Shown here one piece after another: positions 14,962 to 21,399 of a stretch of 33,557 bases of DNA. The DNA is taken from positions 1 to 33,557 of the forward strand of contig JAQXRK010000208.1 in assembly GCA_029218485.1 (NCBI GenBank), written 5' to 3'. The DNA comes from a bacterium (GTDB lineage Bacteria > Bacillota > Clostridia > Christensenellales > CAG-138). Within the stretch, counting starts at the first letter, position 1. Each line of letters begins with the position of its first letter. The position numbers were made by a program, and so were the translations under genes. The notes beneath the pieces were generated by a model. It did no database searches. It had not been told where the DNA came from and saw nothing but the letters and a program-made list of their open reading frames with translations.

Positions 14962-16350
14962 TTGATCGATCAAAGACTTGCGGAGCGCGTGTTGCAGGCG
15001 GCTCTGACCTCCGGCGCGGACTTTTCCGAGCTGTTCATGGAGGATACCGTCAGCAATGCGATCGAAATGACGGACGGCAAGGTGGAGAACGCGGCCTATA
15101 CGCGCCGGCACGGCGCCGGCGTGCGCGTGCTGCTCGGCGCCCGCAGCGCCTATGCGTATACCGCGGACACCTCGGAGGCCGCGCTCATCGCCACGGCAAA
15201 GGCGGCCGCCGCCGCGCTGAAGGATGCGCCGAAGGAGAGCCGGATCGTGTTTGCGGCAAAGGGATATGCCGCACCGATGGCGGTTCCGTTTGCTTCCATC
15301 GGCAACGACCGGCGCGTTGCGCTGCTCGGCGAGGCGACCAGAGCGGCGCGCGCCGTATCGCAGGAGATCACGCAGGTGCAGGCGCGCTATATGGACAAGG
15401 TGCGCCGCACGCTGGTGTGCAATTCAGAGGGCGTGTTCGCCACCGCGGAGCGCCCGTATACGCGCGCCTTTGTCTCCACGATCGCCATGCAGGGCACGGA
15501 GGCGCAGACCGGCTATGAGGCCCCGGGCTGCTGCCGCGGCTTTGAGGCGTATTCCGGCTCGATCGATGTGTGCGCCCGCGCGGCGGAGGCCGCGCACACG
15601 GCCGTGACCATGCTGCACGCGCCGGATTGCCCGGCGGGCAGACTGCCGGTCGTAATCGACGGCGGCTTTGGCGGCGTGATCTTCCACGAGGCGTGCGGCC
15701 ACAGCCTGGAGGCGACGAGCGTCGGCCGCGGCAACAGTGAGTTTTGCGGCAAGCTCGGCCAGAAGATCGCGGCGGACTGCGTATCCGCCGTGGACGACGG
15801 TACGATGGCGGGCGAGTGGGGCAGCATCGACATCGACGATGAGGGCATGCCGGGCCGCCGCAACCTGCTCATCGAGAACGGCGTGCTGCGCGGATATCTC
15901 ATCGACCGGATCGGCTCGCGCCGCATGGGCATGGAAACCACCGGCTCCAGCCGCCGGCAGGATTACACCTTCGCACCGACCTCCCGCATGACGAACACCT
16001 TTATCTGCGCGGGTGCGGACGATGAGGAGGAGATGATCGCCACCATGGGCGAAGGACTGTACGCGAAAAAGATGGGCGGCGGGTCGGTGAACCCGATGAC
16101 CGGCGAGTTCAACTTCGCCGTCCTCGAGGGCTACTGGGTGCGCGACGGCAAGATCCTTTCGCCCGTGCGCGGCGCAACGCTCATCGGCAAGGGCACGGAG
16201 ATTCTGCCGCGAATCGACCGCGTCGGCCCGAATATGTGGATGGGGCAGGGTATGTGCGGTTCGCTCTCCGGCTCGGTGCCGACCAATGTCGGCCAGCCGC
16301 GCATCCGCGTGACGGAACTCACCATCGGCGGCAAGGGAGGTGTGCTGTGA
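14962..16350 (+). CDS. tldD: TldD-type metallopeptidase subunit
   Basis: A 462-residue cytoplasmic subunit of the TldD/TldE peptidase, which in other bacteria matures modified peptides such as microcins and degrades unfolded peptides. The zinc motif is HEACGH (His242, Glu243, His247) within GGVIFHEACGHSLE; the C-terminal GQGMCGSLSGSVPTNVGQP is typical. The start is taken at TTG 14962: AAAGGGGG ends about eight bases upstream and the encoded sequence then aligns with the usual family N-terminus. An ATG at 14899 in the same frame overlaps the -35/-10 region and is not credible. The stop overlaps the ATG of tldE by one base, so the two subunits are translationally coupled. Confidence 0.93.
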   Translation: MIDQRLAERVLQAALTSGADFSELFMEDTVSNAIEMTDGKVENAAYTRRHGAGVRVLLGARSAYAYTADTSEAALIATAKAAAAALKDAPKESRIVFAAKGYAAPMAVPFASIGNDRRVALLGEATRAARAVSQEITQVQARYMDKVRRTLVCNSEGVFATAERPYTRAFVSTIAMQGTEAQTGYEAPGCCRGFEAYSGSIDVCARAAEAAHTAVTMLHAPDCPAGRLPVVIDGGFGGVIFHEACGHSLEATSVGRGNSEFCGKLGQKIAADCVSAVDDGTMAGEWGSIDIDDEGMPGRRNLLIENGVLRGYLIDRIGSRRMGMETTGSSRRQDYTFAPTSRMTNTFICAGADDEEEMIATMGEGLYAKKMGGGSVNPMTGEFNFAVLEGYWVRDGKILSPVRGATLIGKGTEILPRIDRVGPNMWMGQGMCGSLSGSVPTNVGQPRIRVTELTIGGKGGVL

Positions 16351-17681
16351 TGACCATGCAGGAATTTCGTGCGCGTGCGTTTCAATACGCGCTGGAACAG
16401 GGCTGCGATGCGGCCGAGACCTATTATGCCGAGGGCAAGGACTTTGAGGTCAATGCGCAGGGCGGCGAGATGGAACGGTATGCCGTTTCCCGCACGGGCG
16501 GGCTGAGCCTGCGCGTACAGCTCGGCGGCAGGGACGGGTATGCCTATACCGAGTGCATCGATGATCCCGAGGAGCTGGTGCGCCGCGCGATGGACAATGC
16601 GCGCGCCATCGAAACGGACGATGAACACCCGATGCAGACTGCCTGTACGTACGCCCCGATCGACAAAAAGTCCTGCCGGCTCGACGGCATGGACGAGGAG
16701 GAGAAGATTGCGCTCGCGCTGCAGCTCGAGCGGGATACGCTGGCCGCCGACGCGCGCGTGCAGCGTGTGATGTACTGTGAGGTCGGCACGTCGGAGGGGC
16801 ACACCGGCATCCACAATACCCTTGGCCTGTGCGCCGAGCGCGAGAGCCGTCTTGCCTACTGCTATGCCATGCCGGTCGTGCAGGAGGAAGGGCAGGTGCA
16901 GAATGCCCTTGCGTTCCGCATTGGAGACGATGCGCTGGATACGGCCGCCTGCGCGGCGGAGGCCGTGCGCGAGTCGGTCGCAAAACTCGGCGGCGAGCCG
17001 GTGCCCTCCGGCAGCTACGCGGTCGTGCTGCGCAACGACGCCATGGCCGACCTGCTCGGCGCGTTTTCCCCGGTATTTTCCGCCGAGGAGGCGCAAAAGG
17101 GCCGCTCCCTGCTCGCGGGCCGGGAGGGCACGGCCGTCGCAGCGGCGTGCGTGACCATTGCCGACGACCCGTTCCATCCGTACGCACCGCATGCGTTTGA
17201 CGGCGAGGGCACGCCCTGCGTGAAGAAGAACATCGTGGAGAACGGCCTGCTGACCACGCTGCTGCACAATCTCAAGACCGCCAGGAAGGCCGGCTGCGCA
17301 AGCACCGGCAACGGCGTGCGCGCTTCCGCGGCCTCTCCGGTCGGCGTCGGGCCGACGGTGCTGTACATCGTGCCCGGCGAGCAGACGCTTGATGAGCTGC
17401 TTGCCGACATGGGCGACGGCCTGCTGATCACAGAGCTTGAGGGCCTCCATGCCGGACTGGATCCCGTTTCCGGCGACTTTTCGCTCAAGGCCGCCGGCCG
17501 CCGGATCGTGGACGGCCGCGACGCCGGCGCCGTGTCGCAGATCACCGTTGCCGGGAATTTCCTCTCCCTGCTCAACGCGGTGGAGCGGGTGGGCGCCGAC
17601 CTGAAATTCGGCCTGCCCGGCAGCGCCTGCGTCGGGTCGCCGAGCATCCGCGTCCGTTCCCTGATGGTCGCGGGAAAGTGA
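16350..17681 (+). CDS. pmbA: TldE/PmbA, partner of TldD
   Basis: A 443-residue TldE/PmbA homologue, which lacks the HExxxH zinc motif and forms the heterodimeric peptidase with TldD. It has the family N-terminus (EQGCDAAETYYAEGKDFEV), KKNIVENGLLTTLLHNLKTA in the middle and the C-terminal DLKFGLPGSACVGSPSIRVRSL. ATG 16350 lies nine bases after AAGGGAGG inside the end of tldD. A longer open frame back to 16236 lies wholly inside tldD and is not used. No clear terminator follows directly; read-through could reach the rpmG leader 80 bases downstream. Confidence 0.93.
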   Translation: MTMQEFRARAFQYALEQGCDAAETYYAEGKDFEVNAQGGEMERYAVSRTGGLSLRVQLGGRDGYAYTECIDDPEELVRRAMDNARAIETDDEHPMQTACTYAPIDKKSCRLDGMDEEEKIALALQLERDTLAADARVQRVMYCEVGTSEGHTGIHNTLGLCAERESRLAYCYAMPVVQEEGQVQNALAFRIGDDALDTAACAAEAVRESVAKLGGEPVPSGSYAVVLRNDAMADLLGAFSPVFSAEEAQKGRSLLAGREGTAVAAACVTIADDPFHPYAPHAFDGEGTPCVKKNIVENGLLTTLLHNLKTARKAGCASTGNGVRASAASPVGVGPTVLYIVPGEQTLDELLADMGDGLLITELEGLHAGLDPVSGDFSLKAAGRRIVDGRDAGAVSQITVAGNFLSLLNAVERVGADLKFGLPGSACVGSPSIRVRSLMVAGK

Positions 17682-17702
17682 CCTGAAAAACGATAACAAA
17701 TG

Positions 17703-17777
17703 CCCCCGTTTTCGGAAAAAACCGTTGACACGGCCACCCGCTTGTGGTATCGTATCAAAGGTGCCCCGAAAACGGGG
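17703..17777. repeat. 12-base inverted repeat bracketing the rpmG promoter
   Basis: CCCCGTTTTCGG at 17704-17715 is the exact reverse complement of CCGAAAACGGGG at 17766-17777. The promoter (17725-17753) lies entirely between the arms. The downstream arm also makes up most of a terminator-like hairpin at 17763-17778. Confidence 0.75.
17725..17753 (+). promoter_or_regulatory. Promoter of rpmG-secE-nusG
   Basis: A perfect TTGACA (17725-17730), a 17-base spacer and TATCGT (17748-17753). The predicted start is near 17760, giving a leader of about 60 bases. Confidence 0.8.
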
Positions 17778-17786
17778 CTCGTTTTT
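17763..17786 (+). terminator. Terminator-like hairpin in the rpmG leader (possible attenuator)
   Basis: GCCCCG-AAAA-CGGGGC (17763-17778) is followed by TCG and five Ts. It begins about three bases after the predicted transcript start, so it is either an attenuator or a 5' stabilising stem for the ribosomal protein mRNA, or it stops read-through from tldE. Confidence 0.5.
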
Positions 17787-17820
17787 GATGCTTTTGACCT
17801 AAACAGGGAGGGTTTAACAA

Positions 17821-17970
17821 ATGCGCGTAAAAATCACATTGGCCTGCACCGAGTGCAAACAGCGGAACTACAACACGTTCAAGAACAAGAAGAACGACCC
17901 CGACCGGCTGGAGTTCTCCAAGTACTGCCGCTTCTGCCGTAAGCACACGATCCATCGGGAATCCAAGTAA
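17821..17970 (+). CDS. rpmG: 50S ribosomal protein L33
   Basis: A 49-residue large-subunit ribosomal protein. It is the zinc-binding form, with the paired cysteines CTEC (9, 12) and CRFC (36, 39). Sequence hallmarks are MRVKITLACTECKQRNY and the KYCRFCRKHTIHRE tail. A clear AGGGAGGG lies about nine bases before ATG 17821. It heads the rpmG-secE-nusG unit, the standard Firmicute order, and secE follows after 24 bases. Confidence 0.97.
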   Translation: MRVKITLACTECKQRNYNTFKNKKNDPDRLEFSKYCRFCRKHTIHRESK

Positions 17971-17994
17971 ATCCCAGACAGAAAAGAGGACGCT

Positions 17995-18240
17995 ATGGCA
18001 ACAAAAACCAAAGCCAACGAAAAGAAGAAGCCCAAGAAGGAAAGGCGTTTTCATCCCATCCGTTATTTTCGCGAGATGTTCGGCGAGATCAAGAAGCTCA
18101 CTTGGCTGACGGGGAAAGAGTTGGTTTCGCACACGGTTGCGGTGTTTGCATTCGTGCTTGTGATGGCGCTCATCATCTATGTTCTGGATCTCGGCTTCTC
18201 GTCCGGTATGGGTGCGCTTGAAAGCATCAACATCGGGTAA
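17995..18240 (+). CDS. secE: Preprotein translocase subunit SecE
   Basis: An 81-residue SecE, the small clamp subunit of the SecYEG translocon. A Lys-rich N-terminus is followed by the conserved amphipathic stretch RYFREMFGEIKKLTWLTGKEL (about 23-43), then a single membrane helix (about 47-68). AGAGGA precedes ATG 17995. It lies between rpmG and nusG, as usual. Confidence 0.95.
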   Translation: MATKTKANEKKKPKKERRFHPIRYFREMFGEIKKLTWLTGKELVSHTVAVFAFVLVMALIIYVLDLGFSSGMGALESINIG

Positions 18241-18245
18241 GAGAC

Positions 18246-18830
18246 ATGAGTCAGGAAGCAAAGTGGTACGTCGTTCATACCTATTCCGGGTATGAAAACA
18301 AGGTCAAGGAGGATCTCGAAAAGTCGGTGGAGAACCTCGATTTGCAGGACACGATCCTGGAGGTCAAGTATCCCACCGAGGAAGCGATCGAGATTCTGCC
18401 CAACGGTAAGCGCAAGGTCACGCAGCGCAAGGTGTATCCCGGCTATGTCATGGTCAAGATGCTCGTTGACGTGGTCGAAAAGGAGCGCCCGCCGGAAAAG
18501 GGCGGCGGCGTGGTCAACGAACTGGTCATGAATCCGCGTGCATGGTACGTTGTGCGCAACACGCGCGGCGTCACCGGCTTCGTCGGCCCGGGTTCCAAGC
18601 CCGTTCCGCTTTCCGACGAGGAAGTGACGGCCATGGGCGTGGAGCGCATCCCGATCGTGCTCAACATCGAGGTCGGCGAGAGTGTCCGCGTCGTGTCCGG
18701 CCCGCTCGAGAACTTCATCGGTCGCGTGGAGAATCTCGATACCGAACGCCAAAAGGTCAAGCTGACCGTGTCCATGTTCGGCCGCGAAACGCCGGTCGAG
18801 CTGGATTTTGTTCAGGTGCAAAAGCTCTGA
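18246..18830 (+). CDS. nusG: Transcription termination/antitermination factor NusG
   Basis: A 194-residue NusG that binds RNA polymerase and modulates pausing, termination and coupling to the ribosome. The NGN domain begins KWYVVHTYSGYENKV and includes VYPGYVMVKM and WYVVRNTRGVTGFVG. The C-terminal KOW domain has GESVRVVSGPLENFIGRVE. The loop at about 75-93 carries an additional charged, Gly-rich stretch (KERPPEKGGG) compared with short NusGs. It starts five bases after secE; the ribosome binding site is weak, suggesting coupling to secE. Confidence 0.97.
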   Translation: MSQEAKWYVVHTYSGYENKVKEDLEKSVENLDLQDTILEVKYPTEEAIEILPNGKRKVTQRKVYPGYVMVKMLVDVVEKERPPEKGGGVVNELVMNPRAWYVVRNTRGVTGFVGPGSKPVPLSDEEVTAMGVERIPIVLNIEVGESVRVVSGPLENFIGRVENLDTERQKVKLTVSMFGRETPVELDFVQVQKL

Positions 18831-18867
18831 TGGTCACATGCCGCACGCGGCATGCTGTTCATAAAGC

Positions 18868-18898
18868 GTGGGAGGGGGAGGCACCCCGCTCGCACCAC
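18868..18898 (+). promoter_or_regulatory. Candidate L1 autoregulatory site in the rplKA leader
   Basis: GTGG (18868-18871) pairs with CCAC (18895-18898) and GGGG (18875-18878) with CCCC (18884-18887). Between the helices is an asymmetric internal loop, GAG against seven bases. This GUGGGAGGG...CCC...ACCAC layout resembles the L1-binding motif known upstream of rplK-rplA in many bacteria. The site is 24 bases before rplK. An eight-base palindrome (18837-18854) precedes it. Confidence 0.55.
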
Positions 18899-18921
18899 AT
18901 ATTATTCAGGAGGGAACTGCA

Positions 18922-19347
18922 ATGGCAAAGAAAATCACAGGCTATGTGAAACTTCAGATTCCTGCGGGCAAGGCAACGCCCGCGCCGCCGGTCGGCCCCG
19001 CGCTGGGTCAGCACGGCGTCAACATCATGGGCTTCTGCAAGGAGTTCAATGAGCGCACGAACAAGCAGGCGGGGCTGATCATCCCCGTCGTCATCACGGT
19101 CTATCAGGATCGTTCCTTCTCCTTCATCACCAAGACGCCGCCGGCGGCCGTTCTGATCAAGAAGGCCTGCAACCTCGAGCATGCTTCCGGCACGCCGAAC
19201 AAGACGAAGGTTGCCACCATCTCCAAGGCGCAGGTTCGGGAGATTGCCGAGCTCAAGATGCCCGACCTGAACGCGGCAAGCGTTGAGGCAGCGATGAGCA
19301 TGATCGCCGGTACCGCCCGCAGCATGGGCGTCATCGTCGGCGAGTAA
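18922..19347 (+). CDS. rplK: 50S ribosomal protein L11
   Basis: A 141-residue L11, the stalk-base protein that binds the GTPase-associated region of 23S rRNA. Hallmarks are the KLQIPAGKATPAPPVGPALGQHGVNIMGFCKEFN N-terminal domain and the C-terminal rRNA-binding domain ending in GTARSMGVIV. ATG 18922 follows CAGGAGGG closely; an in-frame upstream ATG at 18868 lies in the structured leader and is rejected. It is followed by rplA after 12 bases. Confidence 0.97.
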   Translation: MAKKITGYVKLQIPAGKATPAPPVGPALGQHGVNIMGFCKEFNERTNKQAGLIIPVVITVYQDRSFSFITKTPPAAVLIKKACNLEHASGTPNKTKVATISKAQVREIAELKMPDLNAASVEAAMSMIAGTARSMGVIVGE

Positions 19348-19359
19348 GGAGGAACGAAG

Positions 19360-20052
19360 ATGAAGCACGGTAAGAAATATCTGGACAGCAAAAAGTCCTA
19401 CGATACGCTCAAGCAGTTCGACATCCACGAGGGTCTGGAAACCGTTCTGAGCACCGCCAAGGCCAAGTTCGATGAGACGGTCGAGATCTCCGTCCGTCTG
19501 GGCGTCGACCCGCGTCACGCCGACCAGCAGGTTCGCGGTGCCGTCGTTCTGCCGCACGGCACGGGCAAAACCGTCCGCGTCCTCGTGTTCGCCAAGGCGG
19601 ACAAGGCCCGCGAAGCGCAGGAAGCCGGTGCGGACTATGTCGGCGATGAGGATCTGGTCAAGAAGATCCAGACCGAGAACTGGTTCGATTTCGACGTTTG
19701 CGTCGCTACCCCGGACATGATGGGCGTCGTTGGCCGCATCGGCCGCGTGCTCGGCCCCAAGGGCCTCATGCCGAACCCGAAGAGCGGCACGGTCACCATG
19801 GATGTGGCGAAGGCCATTGCCGACATCAAAGCCGGTAAGGTTGAGTACCGCGTCGACAAGACCAGTATCGTCCACTGCCCGATCGGCAAGGCGTCGTTCG
19901 GCGTTGACAAGCTCGAGGAGAACCTCAACTCCCTGATGGACGCTATCGTCAAGGCGAAGCCCGCTGCGGCGAAGGGCACCTACCTCAAGAGCGTTGTCGT
20001 TTCCACGACGATGGGCCCGGGCGTCAAGTTCAATCCGGTTCGCTTCGGTTGA
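19360..20052 (+). CDS. rplA: 50S ribosomal protein L1
   Basis: A 230-residue L1, which forms the mobile L1 stalk and in many bacteria represses its own rplK-rplA mRNA. Signatures are GVDPRHADQQVRGAVVLPHGTG near residue 48 and the second-domain sequence VGRIGRVLGPKGLMPNPKSGTV. TAAGGAGGA precedes ATG 19360. The full normal length is present. Confidence 0.97.
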   Translation: MKHGKKYLDSKKSYDTLKQFDIHEGLETVLSTAKAKFDETVEISVRLGVDPRHADQQVRGAVVLPHGTGKTVRVLVFAKADKAREAQEAGADYVGDEDLVKKIQTENWFDFDVCVATPDMMGVVGRIGRVLGPKGLMPNPKSGTVTMDVAKAIADIKAGKVEYRVDKTSIVHCPIGKASFGVDKLEENLNSLMDAIVKAKPAAAKGTYLKSVVVSTTMGPGVKFNPVRFG

Positions 20053-20075
20053 GCAGCAGCGCTCCGCACAGACGC

Positions 20076-20105
20076 TTGACACAGCGCCGTTCGGTATGGT
20101 ATACT
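20076..20105 (+). promoter_or_regulatory. Promoter of rplJ-rplL
   Basis: A perfect TTGACA (20076-20081), an 18-base spacer and TATACT (20100-20105), 24 bases after the rplA stop. Confidence 0.8.
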
Positions 20106-20111
20106 GAACAA

Positions 20112-20230
20112 CGGTAAACAACATATTGCCGAAGACAGTCGGTGGCCACTTGGCGTAAATCCTACCGAGGCGCATGAATCCAGCATTGTCTGCTTGCGTT
20201 CCCTGTCTTTGGCAGGGAACGTTTTTTACA
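20112..20230 (+). ncRNA. Ribosomal protein L10 leader (L10-L12 autoregulatory RNA)
   Basis: The leader between the promoter and rplJ contains CCGAAGACAG, then GTCGGTGGC and a distal CCTACCGAGGC, the pattern of the L10 leader family in which the L10(L7/L12) complex binds a kink-turn-like element. It ends in a strong terminator (20198-20228), so regulation here is expected to be by transcription attenuation, as in Firmicutes. The assignment comes from recalled motif and position, not a covariance search. Confidence 0.85.
20198..20228 (+). terminator. Attenuator terminator inside the L10 leader
   Basis: An 11-base stem with one G-T pair (CGTTCCCTGTC / GGCAGGGAACG) and a three-base loop is followed by six Ts. 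It lies 30 bases before rplJ. Confidence 0.88.
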
Positions 20231-20257
20231 TCTTTTGCGAGGAGGTGAAACAAAACT

Positions 20258-20782
20258 ATGGCAAACATGAAAAACATCGAGATGAAGGCTGCACAGGTGC
20301 AGGAGATTCAGGATAAGATTCAGCGTGCCAGCTCCGTTGTGGCGTTTGACTACCGCGGCCTGACCGTTGAGGAGGTCACCCAGCTTCGCAACAACATGCG
20401 CAAGGCGGGCGTGGAATACATCGTCCTCAAGAACCACATCGTCGGTCGTGCGTGCGACGCGGCGGGCATCGATGCTTCCATTCATGACGTGCTCCACGGA
20501 CCGTCCGCATTTGCGTTCGGTTACGAGGATGCGGTCACGCCGGCAAAGCTCCTCAAGGAGTTCGTGAAGAAGGCAAAGAAGTGCGAGATCAAGGGCGGTA
20601 TCGTCGAGGGCGCCGTCACCAGCGCCAAGGATCTGGACGCGATTGCCGATCTGCCGTCGCGCGAAGTGCTCATCGCACGCTTGCTGGGCAGCATGATGTC
20701 GCCGATTTCCGGTCTTGCGATCGTGCTCGATCAGATCGCCAAGAAGCAGGGCGGCGCTGCCGAAGAACCGGCTGCCGAGTAA
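20258..20782 (+). CDS. rplJ: 50S ribosomal protein L10
   Basis: A 174-residue L10, which anchors the L7/L12 dimers at the stalk. The N-terminal rRNA-binding domain includes VVAFDYRGLTVEEVTQLRNNMRKAGVEY. The C-terminal helix after about 150 would carry the L7/L12 binding sites and ends GGAAEEPAAE. GAGGAGGTG precedes ATG 20258. rplL follows after 49 bases. Confidence 0.97.
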   Translation: MANMKNIEMKAAQVQEIQDKIQRASSVVAFDYRGLTVEEVTQLRNNMRKAGVEYIVLKNHIVGRACDAAGIDASIHDVLHGPSAFAFGYEDAVTPAKLLKEFVKKAKKCEIKGGIVEGAVTSAKDLDAIADLPSREVLIARLLGSMMSPISGLAIVLDQIAKKQGGAAEEPAAE

Positions 20783-20831
20783 CCCCATTTGACAACCAAA
20801 GATTTTTAAACTTTAACAGGAGGAAATTACA

Positions 20832-21200
20832 ATGGATAAAGCGCAACTGATTGCTGATATCAAAGCGATGTCCGTGCTGGAGCTCTCCGAGCTTGTGAAG
20901 GCACTGGAAGAGGAGTTTGGCGTTTCTGCCGCCGCAACCGCCGTCGCCGTGGCCGGCCCCGCTGCTGAGGCTGCCGAGGTTGAGGAGAAGACCGAGTTCG
21001 ACGTCATCCTGAAGGATGTCGGCTCCGAGAAGATCAAGGTCATCAAGACCGTCCGCGAGCTCACGGGCCTCGGCCTGAAGGAAGCCAAGGAAGTCGTCGA
21101 CAACGCGCCGAAGCCGGTCAAGGAAGGCGTCTCCAAGGAAGAAGCCGAGAAGATCGCCGCCGCGTTCAAAGAGGTTGGCGCAACCTGCGAAATCAAATAA
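20832..21200 (+). CDS. rplL: 50S ribosomal protein L7/L12
   Basis: A 122-residue L7/L12. The N-terminal dimerisation helices (LIADIKAMSVLELSELVKALEEEFGV) are joined by an Ala/Val hinge to the factor-binding C-terminal domain, with EKIKVIKTVRELTGLGLKEAK. AGGAGGAAA precedes ATG 20832. Unusually for this cluster, rpoB does not follow; a strong terminator and an unrelated gene do. Confidence 0.97.
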   Translation: MDKAQLIADIKAMSVLELSELVKALEEEFGVSAAATAVAVAGPAAEAAEVEEKTEFDVILKDVGSEKIKVIKTVRELTGLGLKEAKEVVDNAPKPVKEGVSKEEAEKIAAAFKEVGATCEIK

Positions 21201-21214
21201 GAAATTTCAACGCA

Positions 21215-21251
21215 TCGGGGAGAGCTTCGGCTCTCCCCGAACTATTTTGCA
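21215..21251 (+). terminator. Strong intrinsic terminator after rplL
   Basis: A perfect 11-base stem (TCGGGGAGAGC / GCTCTCCCCGA) with a TTCG tetraloop at 21215-21240, then ACTATTTTG. It ends the rplJL transcript. Confidence 0.9.
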
Positions 21252-21340
21252 ATGAATCCCCACGGAAAACCATTCTATTCGACTAAATAGATAGATTATC
21301 CCCACAATAGAAAATACGAACGACATTACTGAGACTTTTG

Positions 21341-21369
21341 TTGAAACGGCACAAAAAGTGTGTTATCTT
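21341..21369 (+). promoter_or_regulatory. Promoter of glnN
   Basis: TTGAAA (21341-21346), a 17-base spacer and TATCTT (21364-21369), about 25 bases before the predicted transcript region of glnN. The sequence from about 21241 to 21399 is distinctly AT-rich, typical of a promoter region. Confidence 0.65.
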
Positions 21370-21399
21370 AGTTTCCATCAAAACAAAGGGGCATTTACC

